Assembly (NCBI GenBank): GCA_014607495.2
Contig: CP053165.1
Span: 4,706,906-4,770,905 of the forward strand
Origin: Carposina sasakii
Lineage: Eukaryota; Arthropoda; Insecta; Lepidoptera; Carposinidae
Direction: 5' to 3'
Length of the DNA: 64,000 nt
Shown: positions 1-13,366 of the stretch, in pieces
Layout: each line of letters begins with the position of its first letter
Position numbering within the stretch: the stretch's first letter is position 1
Notes under the pieces: model-generated
The model's database searches: none
The model's input: the letters and a program-made list of their open reading frames with translations, nothing else
What the model was told of the DNA's origin: nothing
Program-made: the position numbers and the translations under genes

Positions 1-378
1 CTTCAAAAGACTAGCCCCCTGTTCATTTTAATACCAAAACCAATTTATATTAAGATATTAGTTGTACCGAAAATATGGCTCCACAGTTAATCGGATAAGC
101 GATGGTCGATATTTCAATTACGTTATTTGGTATTACTTCCGATTATTGGCAATTAAGTTGGATATTAATATTGATACCATCTTTACCGAAATATGCAATA
201 TTATCCGGCGTATTATTAACTTTATTTTACATTTTGTGCATATATTTTAGCACATAATATGAAAATTAAATATGACACTTCTCACTGTCTCTCTTTGTTA
301 TATTATTATGTTTATTACTATTAATATACCTGTAGATAAATGAAATTGTATTAGGCGTTACAATTCGGAATTTCAAAC

Positions 379-859
379 CTTCACTATGGGTGCACCCACC
401 ACCGGGCCCTACACCCTCCACTGACCCTCGGATCTGATAACTCATAACTGCGAAAACAGGCACTTGCACTAACTACAATCGCCACGAGAAACCAGACCCG
501 AGCACCTAGCATGCAATACGTTTGGATGTCAACACGTGACATTGGCAAAGTCTCCATGTAAGTGAGAGAGAGACGCCATATCACAAAATTGAATTGAAAT
601 ATTATAAATAAATAACCTAAGTATGTAATGGCTTGTCATCCTGAGGATGCCACGGTTGTTGGCAAAACATATGTAGATTATTAATCTAGTTTTTGGTTTC
701 GGAATAGTGCAATGTATTGTCTTGCATGCTAGGTGCTCGGGTCTGGTTTCTCGTGGCGATTGTAGTTAGTGCAAGTGCCTGTTTTCGCAGTTATAAGTTA
801 TCAGATCCGAGGGTCAGTGGAGGGTGTAGGACCCGGTGGTGGGCGCACCCATAGTGAAG
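379..859. repeat. Large inverted repeat (138-bp arms, 205-bp spacer)
   Basis: The arm at 379-516 is the reverse complement of 722-859. Both arms are 138 bp, and I count three mismatches by eye. The arms begin with CTTCACTATGGGTGC (second arm read in reverse complement) and close on AGCATGCAA around an unrelated 205-bp spacer. Short open frames inside it are by-products of the repeat and have no recognisable product. It could be a long-terminal-inverted MITE or two opposed copies of one dispersed repeat. No clear target-site duplication is visible. Confidence 0.85.
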
Positions 860-3314
860 AATACCTGTAGATACCTACATGAATTTAATAAAGATTCAAT
901 TATGATTAGGAAGATAATCCCAAGGCACTTCCTTTGTCCAATTATCAATTTGACACTCAATTTGATGTCATCAAAAGGTCTGATTTGCAAACCGTTCTAC
1001 AAAATGCTAATTCTGCCTAAAACCCTTTGTTCGGCTAAAAGCTCGACTTTTTTCAAGTTTACCTCAAAATGGTGGTTAAAACCAAATTTGGCTGGTTCAC
1101 TGTCATAAAGGGATGAAAGCCTCAATTAAGGGGACACGTACGGGCAAATAAATTTTAATAAAGTTAATTAAGCAGTACAGCGGCATTATCTTTGCCAAAT
1201 TTTGCCTCCTAAATTAAAATGAAAAAAGTTACCCTTGCATTTGGGATTGTCGACGAAAAAGCAGATAATGATACCGTTTACGTGACTCGGCTTGTAAATG
1301 TACTTTTGTCTTATGTAAATAAGGGGAAAAGGGAAAATAGGGCAGAAATTAAGAGAAAATTGAATTTTTGGGTTACTATCTAACGTTGAGTCAGTATGCT
1401 GGCTGGCCATTCATTACGAAATCTTAAGCCAAGTCTGATAAGATAAAATAAAATTACAGTTATTTTAAAATAAATAAGTTTAAACTATCTTTGTTTCATC
1501 ATATTAACATATTGAAATTATTTAAAAAAAAACTAAATAAAAAATCTTTGTAGATAGGCAAGTTAATTAATTAATCATTAAGAACGATCTTAATAGGATA
1601 TTTTTTATATTTTAGCCAAAAATACTGTTATAAAATAAATAACCTTAATAGCTTGTGTTTAGACGTTTTTTTTGCTAGATTAGTGAGAAATCTCTGTAAG
1701 AGGAAACGAGATAGAAGATTACCTAAGGGTAGCTTAAGCCCTCGTTAATGAAAGCTGGTACACCTGCGTGTTATTTCTTTTAAAAAATATGGGAATTTGC
1801 GATTTAAAAAATGCCTTAAAATACGAAGAATTTAAAAAAGGAGTGTCTTTCTGTTCTATTTCTATAGGTACCTATAACCGAAATTTGTATTTTTTTAAAT
1901 TTGATTAACCGTTGTTTTCTTAATGGGAACTTTTCCCTTAAACTCAAAGGCACTCAAAACACGAAATTGTCGCAAAATATTACATTGGGTACGGTGTAAA
2001 TTAAACAATGAATCTAATTATTGTTAGCATACTTAATAATATGTGAGCTAAGTCAATAACAATGATATAGGATGGTAACCACAATTATTGTATCGTATTA
2101 CATACACACATAATACCTATAGATATACTCGTATGTATAAAGATCATCTTATTTTAATGTCGATTTGTATTTGAAAACTGGTTCCATACTCTCACCATTA
2201 ATTTCAAATGAAAATATTTCTATATATAGGTATAATATAGGTAGCCTATATATAGCCTCATTTACTATTTTCTTGCTTGTTGCGTACAATTTTACTGGAG
2301 CAAAATGACTGGCATGGTCTAAAATGTCATTTATGATTATGACACATTGTACAAATTTTTACTAGTCAATAATGCCTTTTGTACTCTTCAATGTACGTAG
2401 GTGAATGGTATCATGTAAATGGGGTTCAAACGCTGATGTCATGTATGACATATGATTACAAAATAATATTTAATGTTTGTCTAAGTACATACCGACATTA
2501 GGCTAAATTATTTTTTAACGAAATACTAGGAAAAAAGAGAACCAACAATATATATTTTTTTGCGAATACCTAATAAAATTGAATTGTCTACGTTATTTGA
2601 TTTATTTGAGGTTATTGAACTATTATTTTCTACATATTTTTATGCTTAAAAATGTGCACAAATAGATCAGATACAAAAAAGTTGGTTCCATAGAGTTTAA
2701 TCATTTAACCTCTGTTTGCATTTTATAAGCTTTTCTTAGAATAAAGATTCGCACCGCTTCGCGGAGCGAAGACCTATCATTAATCTAAGAAGCTTTTATT
2801 TAGTTTCACCTGTCCCGTTATCTGTAACCAAATCTTGCAAGTTAAATTTAACCCACTTTCCGATTAGGCTGAAATTTTGCATGCATGTATAAATCGGATG
2901 ACAATGCAATATTACTATGCCTAGAGCTGATCTGATGATGGAGCTGGAAGGTGGCCATAGGAACTCCGTAATTAAACGACGTAACTCTATCGAGTTTGGT
3001 CTCGTTTGTTTGATCAGTTCATTTTATTAACTAATAAATGCTTGTTTTAAAAAAGTTTTTTAAACTGAAGCTTGTTGAAATATTTATTTACCATCGAGTT
3101 CTATGTACCTACAGTGCACAATATTCCTCAATGGATTTAATATAATTTTTTTTGCGATTTAAAACATTGGTCAATATATTCATTAGATACTCGTTCCAGT
3201 TGATTCTAGAGTTATTTATTTGTTATGTTTTAAAATATTACATTGTTAAAATTACCTACATAATAACTACCTTGTTAAAGGCAAGTTTCCACTATACCAT
3301 AGGAAATGATGTAG
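860..3314. other. AT-rich gene-free stretch
   Basis: No credible coding sequence was found. A small imperfect stem at about 2729-2800 pairs TAAGCTTTTCTTAGA with TCTAAGAAGCTTTTA around a GC-rich CGCTTCGCGGAGCG core. Nothing else is recognisable. Confidence 0.6.
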
Positions 3315-3688
3315 TATACTGTGTGTAAAAAGACAACCGTGTTCTTTAAATATCTCGTATTCTTTGTAACATCACAATCATTATTTTTTATGGAAGCATC
3401 CCTGGGAAACCACGGGTTTCCAAGATATTGAGGTCCAAAGTTACATGAATATCAGCATTTTTAAAAAATAAATCCATATGGAAACATTTATTTTAAAGAC
3501 ACCATATTAATATTTAAAAATGTTAGTTTTATAGGTACATTTGTCAATACATTGCTTGCAAAAAAGAGATTAAAAAAAAAAAATTTTTTTTCGTTTCCCA
3601 GGGTTGGTTCCATAGAAAAATATGATCGTCAGGTTACAAAGAATACGAGGTATTAAAATAACAACGTTGTCTTTTTACACCCTGTATA
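3315..3688. mobile_element. Foldback MITE with CAGGGTGTAAAAAGACA-type termini
   Basis: The left end (TATACTGTGTGTAAAAAGAC, then CTCGTATTCTTTGTAAC) is the reverse complement of the right end, which finishes in CTTTTTACACCCTGTATA. The terminal repeats are roughly 55 bp with a few differences. The interior has a poly-A/poly-T switch near 3570-3592 and a motif (in reverse complement ACTTTGGACCTCAATAT and CCCAGGGATG) that recurs near 52530 and 63400. There is no coding capacity, so it is a non-autonomous element mobilised in trans. The superfamily is not assigned. Confidence 0.75.
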
Positions 3689-4068
3689 TGTAGAGATGTA
3701 CAATGTACATTGCATTAGTTTGTACCAATCCGATTTCTATGATACCAATTTATACAAATGTCGTGGGTCCACAAAAGTGACGAACCGTTATTTGTGTAAG
3801 AAGTAAATAGAAGGGAGAAAAATATCGGTAATATCCCCACATCCCTCCAATTATAGCGGATTGGGCACGACATACGCTTTCACGAGATTTACCCCGGTGT
3901 CCCCAAATACGATACCTCAGATGCGTCACCATGGGAGCGTTTGTGACTGTGTGCTTTTGTAACGGTATGCTTTAGGCAAACTAAAAAATAATTTGGTATG
4001 ACACAACAGAGTCTGGCTGATGATCGATAGACTACTTTTTGTCCCAGAAAAACATATATTTATTAAGG

Positions 4069-4545
4069 ACTAGTGGACGCCCGCGACTCCGTCCGCGTGG
4101 ACTACAGAAAAAACAAAATCGAAATTATCCGGGATTAAGTGGGACCTGTCACAATATATTCCTGAAAACTGCATCGAAATCGGTTAAGCCGTTTCTGAGA
4201 TTAGCGTACACAAACGCACAGACAAACAGACAAAAATAATATTTTTTGGGTACTATTGCGTTGATAAAGGTCTCCTATAATATTTTTTCTCATATATCTT
4301 CTATATACATACAGCGACCGGCCCCCTTATTACTTAACTAGCAAAAGCAAAGTGATAACGAAAATTGTGCAAAAATCGCTGAATGCTTGTCAAATTCGTA
4401 TTACGTAAAACGAATTTCAAAGGAACTTTGACATTTCAAGGCGAATATTGTACAATTTTCGCTATCGCTTTGCTTCGGCTTTGCTATTGCAAATTAGGTA
4501 ATCAGGGGGCTATTACATTTTTATTATGTAAAGATATAAATAGAA
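4069..4545 (+). repeat. Dispersed repeat family A, copy 1 (split by a nested insertion)
   Basis: It begins ACTAGTGGACGCCCGCGACT and continues through CTGCATCGAAATCGGTTAAG and GATTAGCGTACACAAACG to a CAGCGACC block. The tail TTACATTTTTATTATGT resumes only after about 4510, because another element is inserted between. The same consensus is seen at 6713, 13367, 51831 and, reversed, 62769. The 5' head and microsatellite-like TATAGAT tail suggest a non-LTR retrotransposon or SINE-type repeat. Superfamily assignment is inference. Confidence 0.75.
4320..4510. mobile_element. 191-bp MITE nested in repeat family A
   Basis: The left end GCCCCCTTATTAC followed by AGCAAAAGCAAAGTGATAACG is mirrored on the right by GATAGCGAAAATTG-type sequence and finishes GTAATCAGGGGGC in the plus strand. 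The inverted termini cover about 50 bp with several mismatches. It interrupts a family A copy at a place where the other copies read continuously, so it is the younger insertion. No open frame. Confidence 0.75.
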
Positions 4546-6712
4546 GAAGAAGATGGAACTAGTCCTTGTGAACTACAGAACTAACATAACACAATAAGTT
4601 ATTGTACTCTATTGTACTGTAGTTTGCAAGAACGGAATTATTTTTGTACTATCGGATATCGGTCGAGTGGTTTTTGTAATGAATGAGAGACCTTTTGCTT
4701 TTATTTCTTTAACGAAAATATGAAAGATATCTTTACAAACATATATTAAATTTAGTATTACAATACAGACTGTAAACATTTTTTTTTCACGAAAATAAAT
4801 ATTTTCTTAAACTACATAGGTATTTCTTCAATAATATATTTCACAAAGTCCTTTTTGGTACAAAATAACCAACTTGTTCCCTTATTACAGAAATACGTTA
4901 AGTTAAATTGCCACCGATCTTACGATTACCGACTCAATCCACTGCACACGCAAGGAAGATGCTAAGAGTTAGCAGAGTGCAAACACTCTTTTAGGGGAGG
5001 TATATTGGCAAAGTTTTAACTAGATTATATTTGATTGCAGTGCACTGAAGGAGGCTTTGATGAGCAGCGATATAAAATAGACATTAATGATGTTCCTACA
5101 TGATTTTCATCTTGTTTATAGAGATACTTATTAACTATCCGAGATATTTTTGGATATAATAAAAACAAACACGCACACACACATACACACACTGCTGTGT
5201 TCCCATAATGGGGTAGCTAGAAATGCAGGATTACTTAGGAGATCCTACAGGCACGTTTAACACGGCGGGGTCAGATGTAAAAGATCAATGACAAGGTGCG
5301 CTCATTACCTGAGAGAACGCACTTACCTATGTTCCAAAAAGAGCCATTTTGTCATATACTAGAACTCTCTTAATTTCCTTTGAATTTAGGTTAAATAATA
5401 CCCATACAAGTTAAGAATAAATAATCCTTGAAGAACTGTTTTACATACATATAATCACGCCTTTATCCTTTACAGGGTAGGCAGAGCACCAAGGGCCAAT
5501 ATTATATAAGGCCATAATTTTGAGGTTTGTACACTATGCCCGGGAAGAACTATTTTTTGCAGTGACATATTGCCTAAGCTATAAGTTTATTCTAATATTA
5601 TCTACAAACAGTAAAGTGAATTAACTTTACCGGGTTTAAAAATAGTCATAAACGACTGTTACCTTATGCCCAAAGAATATTGATGAGGCAAGTCGCGTGA
5701 GTGCCTATTATACTGTCAGTAGAAATAACTGAAGTGAAAAATGAAAGGCTGTGATGTATTATTATTGGTTATTATGCCTATTTATGTCATGAGTGGAAAT
5801 AAGAATAGCATAAGTCACATAGATAACCTAGACGTAGTGAGGGTCAGATTTACGAATAAAAAAGAATGCTACATATATCTAATAATAAATTTACAGAAAG
5901 CTCTAAATGAAAGCTTCCTTTAGAGGAAATGTTACCATTTTGAAACTATTGATTCGAACTAGAAATTCTGTTGGTTTGATCCACATATTCGGTTCGAAAT
6001 ATGTACCTATCGCTGAACCCTACCTAGCTGTCTATTTGTATGAAGTCCCTTGATTATAAACCATGAATTGCAGCGATATCAACACAAAATAATAATAGAT
6101 CTAACGATGCAATTGACAGCCAGCTAATAAAGCATTGTTCTATTTTTTATTCTAACTACCACATCCATAGACTGGTCTATTTCTAGACGTATAAGTATTA
6201 ATTAAAATAATTATTAAAAATAACATTAGAACTTTTGTAGGGGAAAATGTATGAATTATATTTGCGAGGATTTAAATCAGCAACAACGGATATATGAAAT
6301 ATTTTATACATAGCATATTTCGTAGTTAATCGATATAAGTAAAGAAAAAACGTTTTGTTCGCATGGAATATGTTATAATGAATGTTTTTTGAAGTAGTTC
6401 AACTATACTTTTCTACCTTGTTGGTTTCTACATTAACGAAATTAATTAAATTCTGTAGTTCTGTCTTAAAAGCACAGCTACAGTATGTGGAAATATAATA
6501 AATATCTTACAGTAAGTAGTTTCATAGCTGTACATTTGTTACATTTAAGTGTCCATATCTCATTTTCTACGGCAATATCTAGCTGACAGCTCTATGCGCC
6601 ACTTTAATAATGCTGTGAAGTTCAGAATTCTTCATTTTCTGTACCTGTTCCATGCAAGCCATGTAAAGTAGTATGAGTAATAGAAAATACATTTGAAGTA
6701 GCCCTATTCAAT
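4546..6712. other. Gene-free stretch with a CA-rich microsatellite
   Basis: A (CA)n-type tract lies at about 5166-5193. The following 5196-5330 (CTGTGTTCCCATAATGGGG onward) resembles a block seen again near 62895, so it is probably an old dispersed repeat. No gene is recognisable. Confidence 0.5.
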
Positions 6713-6936
6713 AACTAGTGAACGCCCGCGACTCTGTCCGCGTGGACTGCAAAAAAAATAAAATATCGATATTATCCGGGATAAAAACATTTTCCCGGGA
6801 TAAAAAGTAGCCTATATGTTAAGTGGGACCTGTCACAACATATTCATGAAAACTGCATCGAAATCAGTTCAGCCGTTTCTGAGATTAGCGTGCACAAACA
6901 TCGATCCGTTACAATTTTATTATATGTATAGATATT
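6713..6936 (+). repeat. Dispersed repeat family A, copy 2
   Basis: It shows the family head (ACTAGTGAACGCCCGCGACT), the ATTATCCGGGATAAAAAC and TTTTCCCGGGATAAAAAGT block, CTGCATCGAAATCAGTTCAG, and the tail TTATTATATGTATAGAT. It lacks the segment between the GATTAGCG block and the ATCCGTTAC tail that copies 1 and 4 retain. No coding capacity. Confidence 0.75.
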
Positions 6937-6946
6937 TATTTATTTA

Positions 6947-7128
6947 TTTTATTTTTAGGTTTATTTTCAAGATTGTATGAACATTCCTGAGTTGTTTAGG
7001 AATTCTCCATACTATCTGGAAAAATAAACATGCGATTTCGAGTCTGAAATTTTGTGGGTAGGTTCCTTTTAGTGGGCTTTTTATATAGATTTTCGCTCAA
7101 CATACCCCTTTTGTTACATCCTGTATAA
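6947..7128. mobile_element. Truncated MITE with a CAGGGTGTAACAAAAAG-type end
   Basis: This stretch matches 63040-63214 by eye: the ATTGTATGAACATTCCTGAG block, GAATTCTCCATACTATCT, AATAAACATG, and the right end CGCTCAACATACCCC to CTGTATA. The left terminus is missing, and the copy abuts dispersed repeat A copy 2. It is non-coding. Confidence 0.7.
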
Positions 7129-10100
7129 TAAAACACAGGTCAAGGTAACGGATTGGTCAGGTCTTCAGTCAGCCGGATAATGTTTATTTAAAATTAACAC
7201 CGTAGAAACTTACTTACAAATTACTAGGGGCTTAGCAGATTGTATGAAAGTTGTACGAAGATACGAAGCTGTTTCGTTGCTACTGTGAACCCGTGTACGA
7301 ATAGGCTTAAAAAAAACTTTTTTAAGCACCCTTCTAGCAAAAATTACCCCCCTGGAAATTTTCCAATCCTCCGCTGCGTCTAGACGGCAACGCACCATTT
7401 AACAAATGAGATAAATCTACTTCCATTTGGGGCCATTTTTTACCCCAAACAACGAGGAGGTCCCACAAAGATGGCGCTACTGTCTATGTATTACGTCTGT
7501 TTATTTTACTACAAGTTACGGTTGCCGGTCTTCTGGCACGACTTGAGTTATGGTGCGTACTGTAATCTTTCAATCTTTTAATGATGTAACTTGGAACGAT
7601 CCGTGACGATGATTGGCGGATTCTCCAGGTTGACTGGGGAAAAGGTAAGGGGGATGTATTGCCAAAATATAAACGGGCAGTGAGCGATCGAGAAACAAAA
7701 TGGTAGGCGCATTTTTTTATTCAGAAATCAAGGGTAAAATATCGAATACATTTAGCAAGTGGCGCCATATCGCTTCAACAAAGCTATTTTTGTCGTATCA
7801 TATAAATTATCGAGGAGAAAAATTAAATACCTGTTTCGTAAATTGCTACAGGGAATTAACTTGTTATAAAGTTTACATTAACGATGGTCTGGGCAAAGAT
7901 GGCATCGATTATAACTTTGAACTAAGTACCTAGCTGTAAGCAATAATAATTAAAATAATTATGAGCCTGTTAGTTAAAAGCTTAGTTACATACATGTAGA
8001 TACCCTGTGCTAAGTAAATGAGACCAAAAGGTGTGATTTCAACTCAGGTAGACTGCATTTTGCATGAATGTAATGTGTCGTCTAGCGACATTAGGTACGA
8101 CACTACATATCTGCGGTTACGGTTATGTTTCTGTTCACCTTAGTATAGGGTAGGTCCACCGTAAAGCCACCCTAGGAATCGCATTATCTGCATCTCTAAG
8201 TCGGCCAAATTATTTTAACTCCATGGCTAAGGTAGATTTAGGAATATTTTGGAATATGTCGTGTTTCGAGATTTATTTTGTGAATTTAAGGAATTAGTAA
8301 ATGGCAAATTACGATTATAGCCCTTGCACAATCTTCCCACAAATAACTCTATTACATAATAAAATATCTACAAAATACTTTAATAATTGCATAGTAATAT
8401 CCACATTTATTTAGACCTCCTTGCATATTTATACAAATATGAATGAAGTGAATGTATGAAAAAGTCCTTAAAGCAGCAATTTATTTCACAGCGAACTATC
8501 CTCAAACGTTTAACGATCTTAATTCCGACTAGAAGTCCGATGATACATTACTTTCGGAAGTTCCAATTGGTTCAGAATTAAGCCTTTTTATTGTTGCTCA
8601 TATTAATTTGTACTGGTCATATGAATGCGGGCTTTGTGAAAACAGCTACGTAGTTTATAATTTTAGTACAAGCATTTGTTTGTTTGTATGTCCCTTCGTG
8701 AGGAAATGATAAAATTTTAAGTTTTTTGGAAATTTTACCTGGATTCCGAGCTAAATTTTGTATTTGAATGGAAGAGACTTATTTTTGTTATAAAGAGATG
8801 GTCAATTAAGTTACAAAAATAAATGTATTTATTACCTTGTGCTGTAACTTGGGTTTAGTGACAAAAATATGAAATAATAAGTTTATATTTTACCTGACCC
8901 GTAGTTACTACAAACTTGTAAATTACAGAACAAGTCGGTAGGTGATATGTGCAAGTGATTATAAACGTGCTATTGTATTATATTATGACAAAAATTTTAA
9001 AAATATAGCTTCCTGACAATAAAACTAATTTCTAACAAGCAATTTGATAGCAAAGGATATAACTTTTTATTAATGTCACAGAAAAATATAATATTCGCAT
9101 TCTTATGCGAGAATAAAGGAGAGTCAATCAGTTTAATGTCGTTGAGTATTTCACATCCACCCCCTTATTCACTCATTCATTCAATTCATTCACCAATATT
9201 GTAATGTTATAACGAGGGTTCCGCACAAAAAGCTTTTTCTCAAATGATCCCGTAGGAGTCCCCATTTAATAGTAAATTCGAATTTATTACTACTTATCCT
9301 AAAATCACTTAAGTGATGACTTGTTAAATGGCTCGTGATAATCGTTTTGTGACATGTGTTTTGTTCTGTAGAAGTAAACAAACAATAACCTCTGTTTTTT
9401 TTAAGTCGGTTGAAAATAAAGTAACTCTTACTTATTTTTCAATTTTTGAAACTCTCTGCAAAAGTAACAACCTACTGTTTTAAATGGAAATAAAAAAGAT
9501 TTTAGCTTTACTGAGAAAAATAATTCTTTTGTAATAAATCAATTACTTTTGATACGGCTATAAATAATGTAAATATTCAATCATTTTTGTATAAAGTAAT
9601 TCATCTAAGAAGAAGAATTGATTGAAATTCAGAATGTTTTCATTCCATTGCCTTTTCTCTATAGCAATTTTGCTAATGATAGAGAGCCATTAGTATAAAC
9701 AATATTTTTATGACAAAATAAAATTAATCTGTAGTTAATTTGGATATTTTAAATATACAGTTTAAAATCTATACAATTTTACATACTTATTACCTTTGCT
9801 TATTACGTGATGTAAGTAGACACTATATGGAAATAGGGTCAAAGGACAGTTACACCCTAAAATAACTCAGCCATTAAACATGTATTGGAGATTGTACCGT
9901 AAAAAGATAAATAGCTACATCAAATCTAAAGCAAATGTGAAATTATCCTCAATCTATGTCTATAATTATATTAGGTTCTGACTCAGTGATTACAGGAGTG
10001 ACGCCTCTCCATCCCCTTTAATTAATACAAACTAGCGACCTCTAGGGCCAGAGCGTAATCGAAGATTCGACAGGTGAGTGACGTCGCTTCTGAGGGAACA

Positions 10101-13100
10101 CGTCGCATGTCTACTCTATACGTTTGGTTGTCTATGGTCTCCGAGTTTAATAATGTATGGGAATTGGGATTTGAAATAAATGATATGAATTTGGCGAAAT
10201 ATATTACAATGCTAAGAGAAAGGTTGATTTAAAAAATAGGAATAAGATTTGTTAAAACGTATATGTATTTCTTTTAAAAAAATTATGAAACTGTAAGATC
10301 ATTCGAATGGTCATAGCTATTAGATAGATCTACATAACTAAGCATCGATAGCATAGGTAGCTAGGTTAAAACTCGAACATAAAGTCACGAAAAATTTGTA
10401 GCGGCAACACCGGTAACAGATAAATCACGCAGTTCTATCCGAGGTTTTTCGTTGCAAAAAGTGTTTATTTTTGGAACGAAACAAAAAAACCCGGTACCTA
10501 CTCGGCCGCAGCTGAAAGTCGGGCGCAAAAAGCAAATTTACGCGTGCGAAAGTAAACAAGTGCCGATTCTCTAAACAAAAACAGAGCTGTGTGGATGTAT
10601 TCGCAATATTTCGTACTTGTACGACTGCAGGCAAACACAGCAGTAAAATCTGGGAGTTGGTATTTACATGTTTATATGAAAAAATTACACGGTATAAAAC
10701 ATTTTTATTCGTAAACTACTGCAGTGTACCAGAACAGTAGCTAAAATGCGGTCATGCAAACGCAACTAGAGGTAGGTAGTTGTAATATTTAAGTACCTAG
10801 GTTGATACTGTATTTGTAGGTATTAGGTTTAAAAACTCAATTAGAAACAAAAATACATTAATAGCAAATATGGTCGAGACGTTTACAAGATCAGAAAAAC
10901 TCTGATATAAACTCATAGTGGACAAGAGGTGGCGAGGCACCGTAAATATTTCCTATAAAATTGTATGATTTAAACAGAAAATCCAACCAACAAAAATAAC
11001 ATTGTGTATATTTACGCATCCTATGTTTTCCTACAAAACATTTCAATTCATAGTATTATATTCTCAAAAGGATTTCCCAATAATCGGATACATCAGGAAA
11101 GTGTACAGAAATCAGATTCTTTTCAGCACACACTTATTTCCATACGTTGTTATTGAGCCTCTTTGAATTGCAAATAGCTGGGTCCTTGGGCGTGTGCTAT
11201 TGAAATGTCAATTTGTTTTCTATTGGGATCCCCAGTTGAGCTGAGTTCGAGACGAATGGCCCGTGGTGTCGGCTTACCACTTACGGGCGTCATTTTTTTT
11301 TGGCATTATCTTTTTTGTGACTTTTGTATAGACTTATCCATAGGTATCTATTTATATCGATAGATAGATTTTCTTACAAATTTTCTCTCTCTCTCTGTTT
11401 CTGCATGTATATTCCCCTGTAGCATTTTAATAAAGGATTTCCCAAAATTTCTACTGGAACGGGAAATACGAGAATTGTAAAGTTTGTACGGGCGAAGCCG
11501 TGGACGGCCGTTATTTTAGTGTCTACATGCGCAGTAATTCTTTCTGTTGGTATATACGTATTTAGTTTCCTTTTAACAGATTCATGGACTGATTGTAAGG
11601 AATTGTAAAAAGTGAAATATTATGAAGGAAGGATATAAGCTACAATTCGCGGAAATATAACAATTCATCGAGTTGGCAAATATTTCAATCATAAATAAAT
11701 GTCATTAGCAAAGTTGTAAAAAAAAGCTAAAAATTTATGTTTTGTCTCAATCTGTTGAAATGTCGTCGGTCAAAATTATCAGAAAGAGAAATTGTTGGAA
11801 TAAACTCATTTATTCATACTGGCAATATAATTGACATTTTATTATTTTACTTTTCCCCTTTCAGTATCGTGTTAAACTATAGTGTATTTGTATTAACTTT
11901 CTTTTCGTGACTAAGCGACTACACTAGGTTAAGCCTCGTCGTGATATTACCGGCCATGATGTGCTTATCTCTAAGGTAATTCTCGACACTTTTAACCAAA
12001 GGCGACAGAAGTACTTATGCACAAAAAAGACATGAGAAAAGAAAGTTCGCCAGCATCAATATAATATCATCATTGGAGACTAAAAGTTAGAAATCTTATA
12101 AATGTACAACTCGTTATTCATGCAAATATTTCACTCTCCTTTGCTTCATAGCTTTAAAGATATTTTCACTATAAAAACCACATAAGGGCGCCGTGAATTT
12201 TTATCACGACAATAATATCGCGTTTCGACAAAACGGCTCGGCAATTCGAATAATATTGCACCGCAGAAATAATGAAAGGGGATATAGGGCTTAATAAAAA
12301 ACTTCATTATAAACTTTTTACTGCGAAGTGTGCATTTGACAAAGTGGGCTCGTTTTTTTGGGGGGTTCCTTTTTTGAAGCGAACCTGCGGTGATCACATC
12401 CTGTATTACGATTATATCCGGTTTAAAGTTCCTTTTGAGTGGATATCGAGTGGCTCCTACTTTTGTGCTGATATTTAGATCGATATTTCTCCTCCATTGT
12501 GCACAAAATGTAGTTAGGAATTGATTTTAAAAATCGCAGCGCAATTCTTTTGTATTTCGGTCATATTCTTAAATATTGTGGTATTGTTATGTGGTATTTG
12601 CTGAGGGGTAACCTATTATTAAAATAGCTGTCTCTTTTCTTTGGGTTGCGGAATCAATGAAAATTGTTTCATAAATTGGATGATTTGAAGCTACCAGAAA
12701 ATATAAAAACAGATAATGGAAACCATGTAGTAAAATTTATATACTCAATTTCATAGTATAAACTTATGAAAATGGTGTAGCCAGAAGTGCGGGGAATAAC
12801 GGGGACAGATATGATCATGAGATAACTTTCTATCTTATTGTCTGAGAGAAATCCCGAGTTACTCTAACGACATGCACGGAAGGAGATGCAGCTTCATTAG
12901 TTTACCTATATACCTAAATTTGATGCTTATATATAAGTATCAATATACTGTAATGAAATGTGTATTATACGTAGGTACTCAGTGTATCTTTTAGTAGGTA
13001 CATGGAAAAACGTGACAACGTGATGAAGAGTATAGATTGTAATCGAAATATCCGCTTCAAGAGTTCCTGTTTAGAGTAAGTTTATCTCATCATTTACCAC

Positions 13101-13366
13101 GGGCTTGATTACATAGATATCTTGCAAGAGTAATGCAGAAGCAAACTAAACTGTGACCATCTGGACCATTGGACCAAGTTTTCTTTCGCCTTTTAATGCC
13201 TTAGTATCAAGTTAGTACTTAATTGGTAACTAAGTAGTTATAGAAAATGAAAAGTTCGTTTACTGGCAGGGTGACTGGAAGACCAGCTTTCTTTCTATGA
13301 ATAACATCACAAGGCACAATTACAACAATCCAATAGGAAATGTAACCGAGTCATTCAATAGGTATC
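7129..13366. other. Long gene-free stretch
   Basis: No protein or RNA gene could be supported across these 6.2 kb. Minor items are a (CT)n tract near 11383-11400, a GGGCGAAGCCGTGGACGGCC fragment near 11492 that resembles lepidopteran LINE debris, and a moderately GC-rich block at 10395-10640. All short open frames have AT-rich compositions and no recognisable motifs. Confidence 0.5.

Noticed and set aside
266..584. Minus-strand open frames in the 379-859 inverted repeat
   Set aside because: They have no protein motif and are produced by the GC-richer repeat arm.
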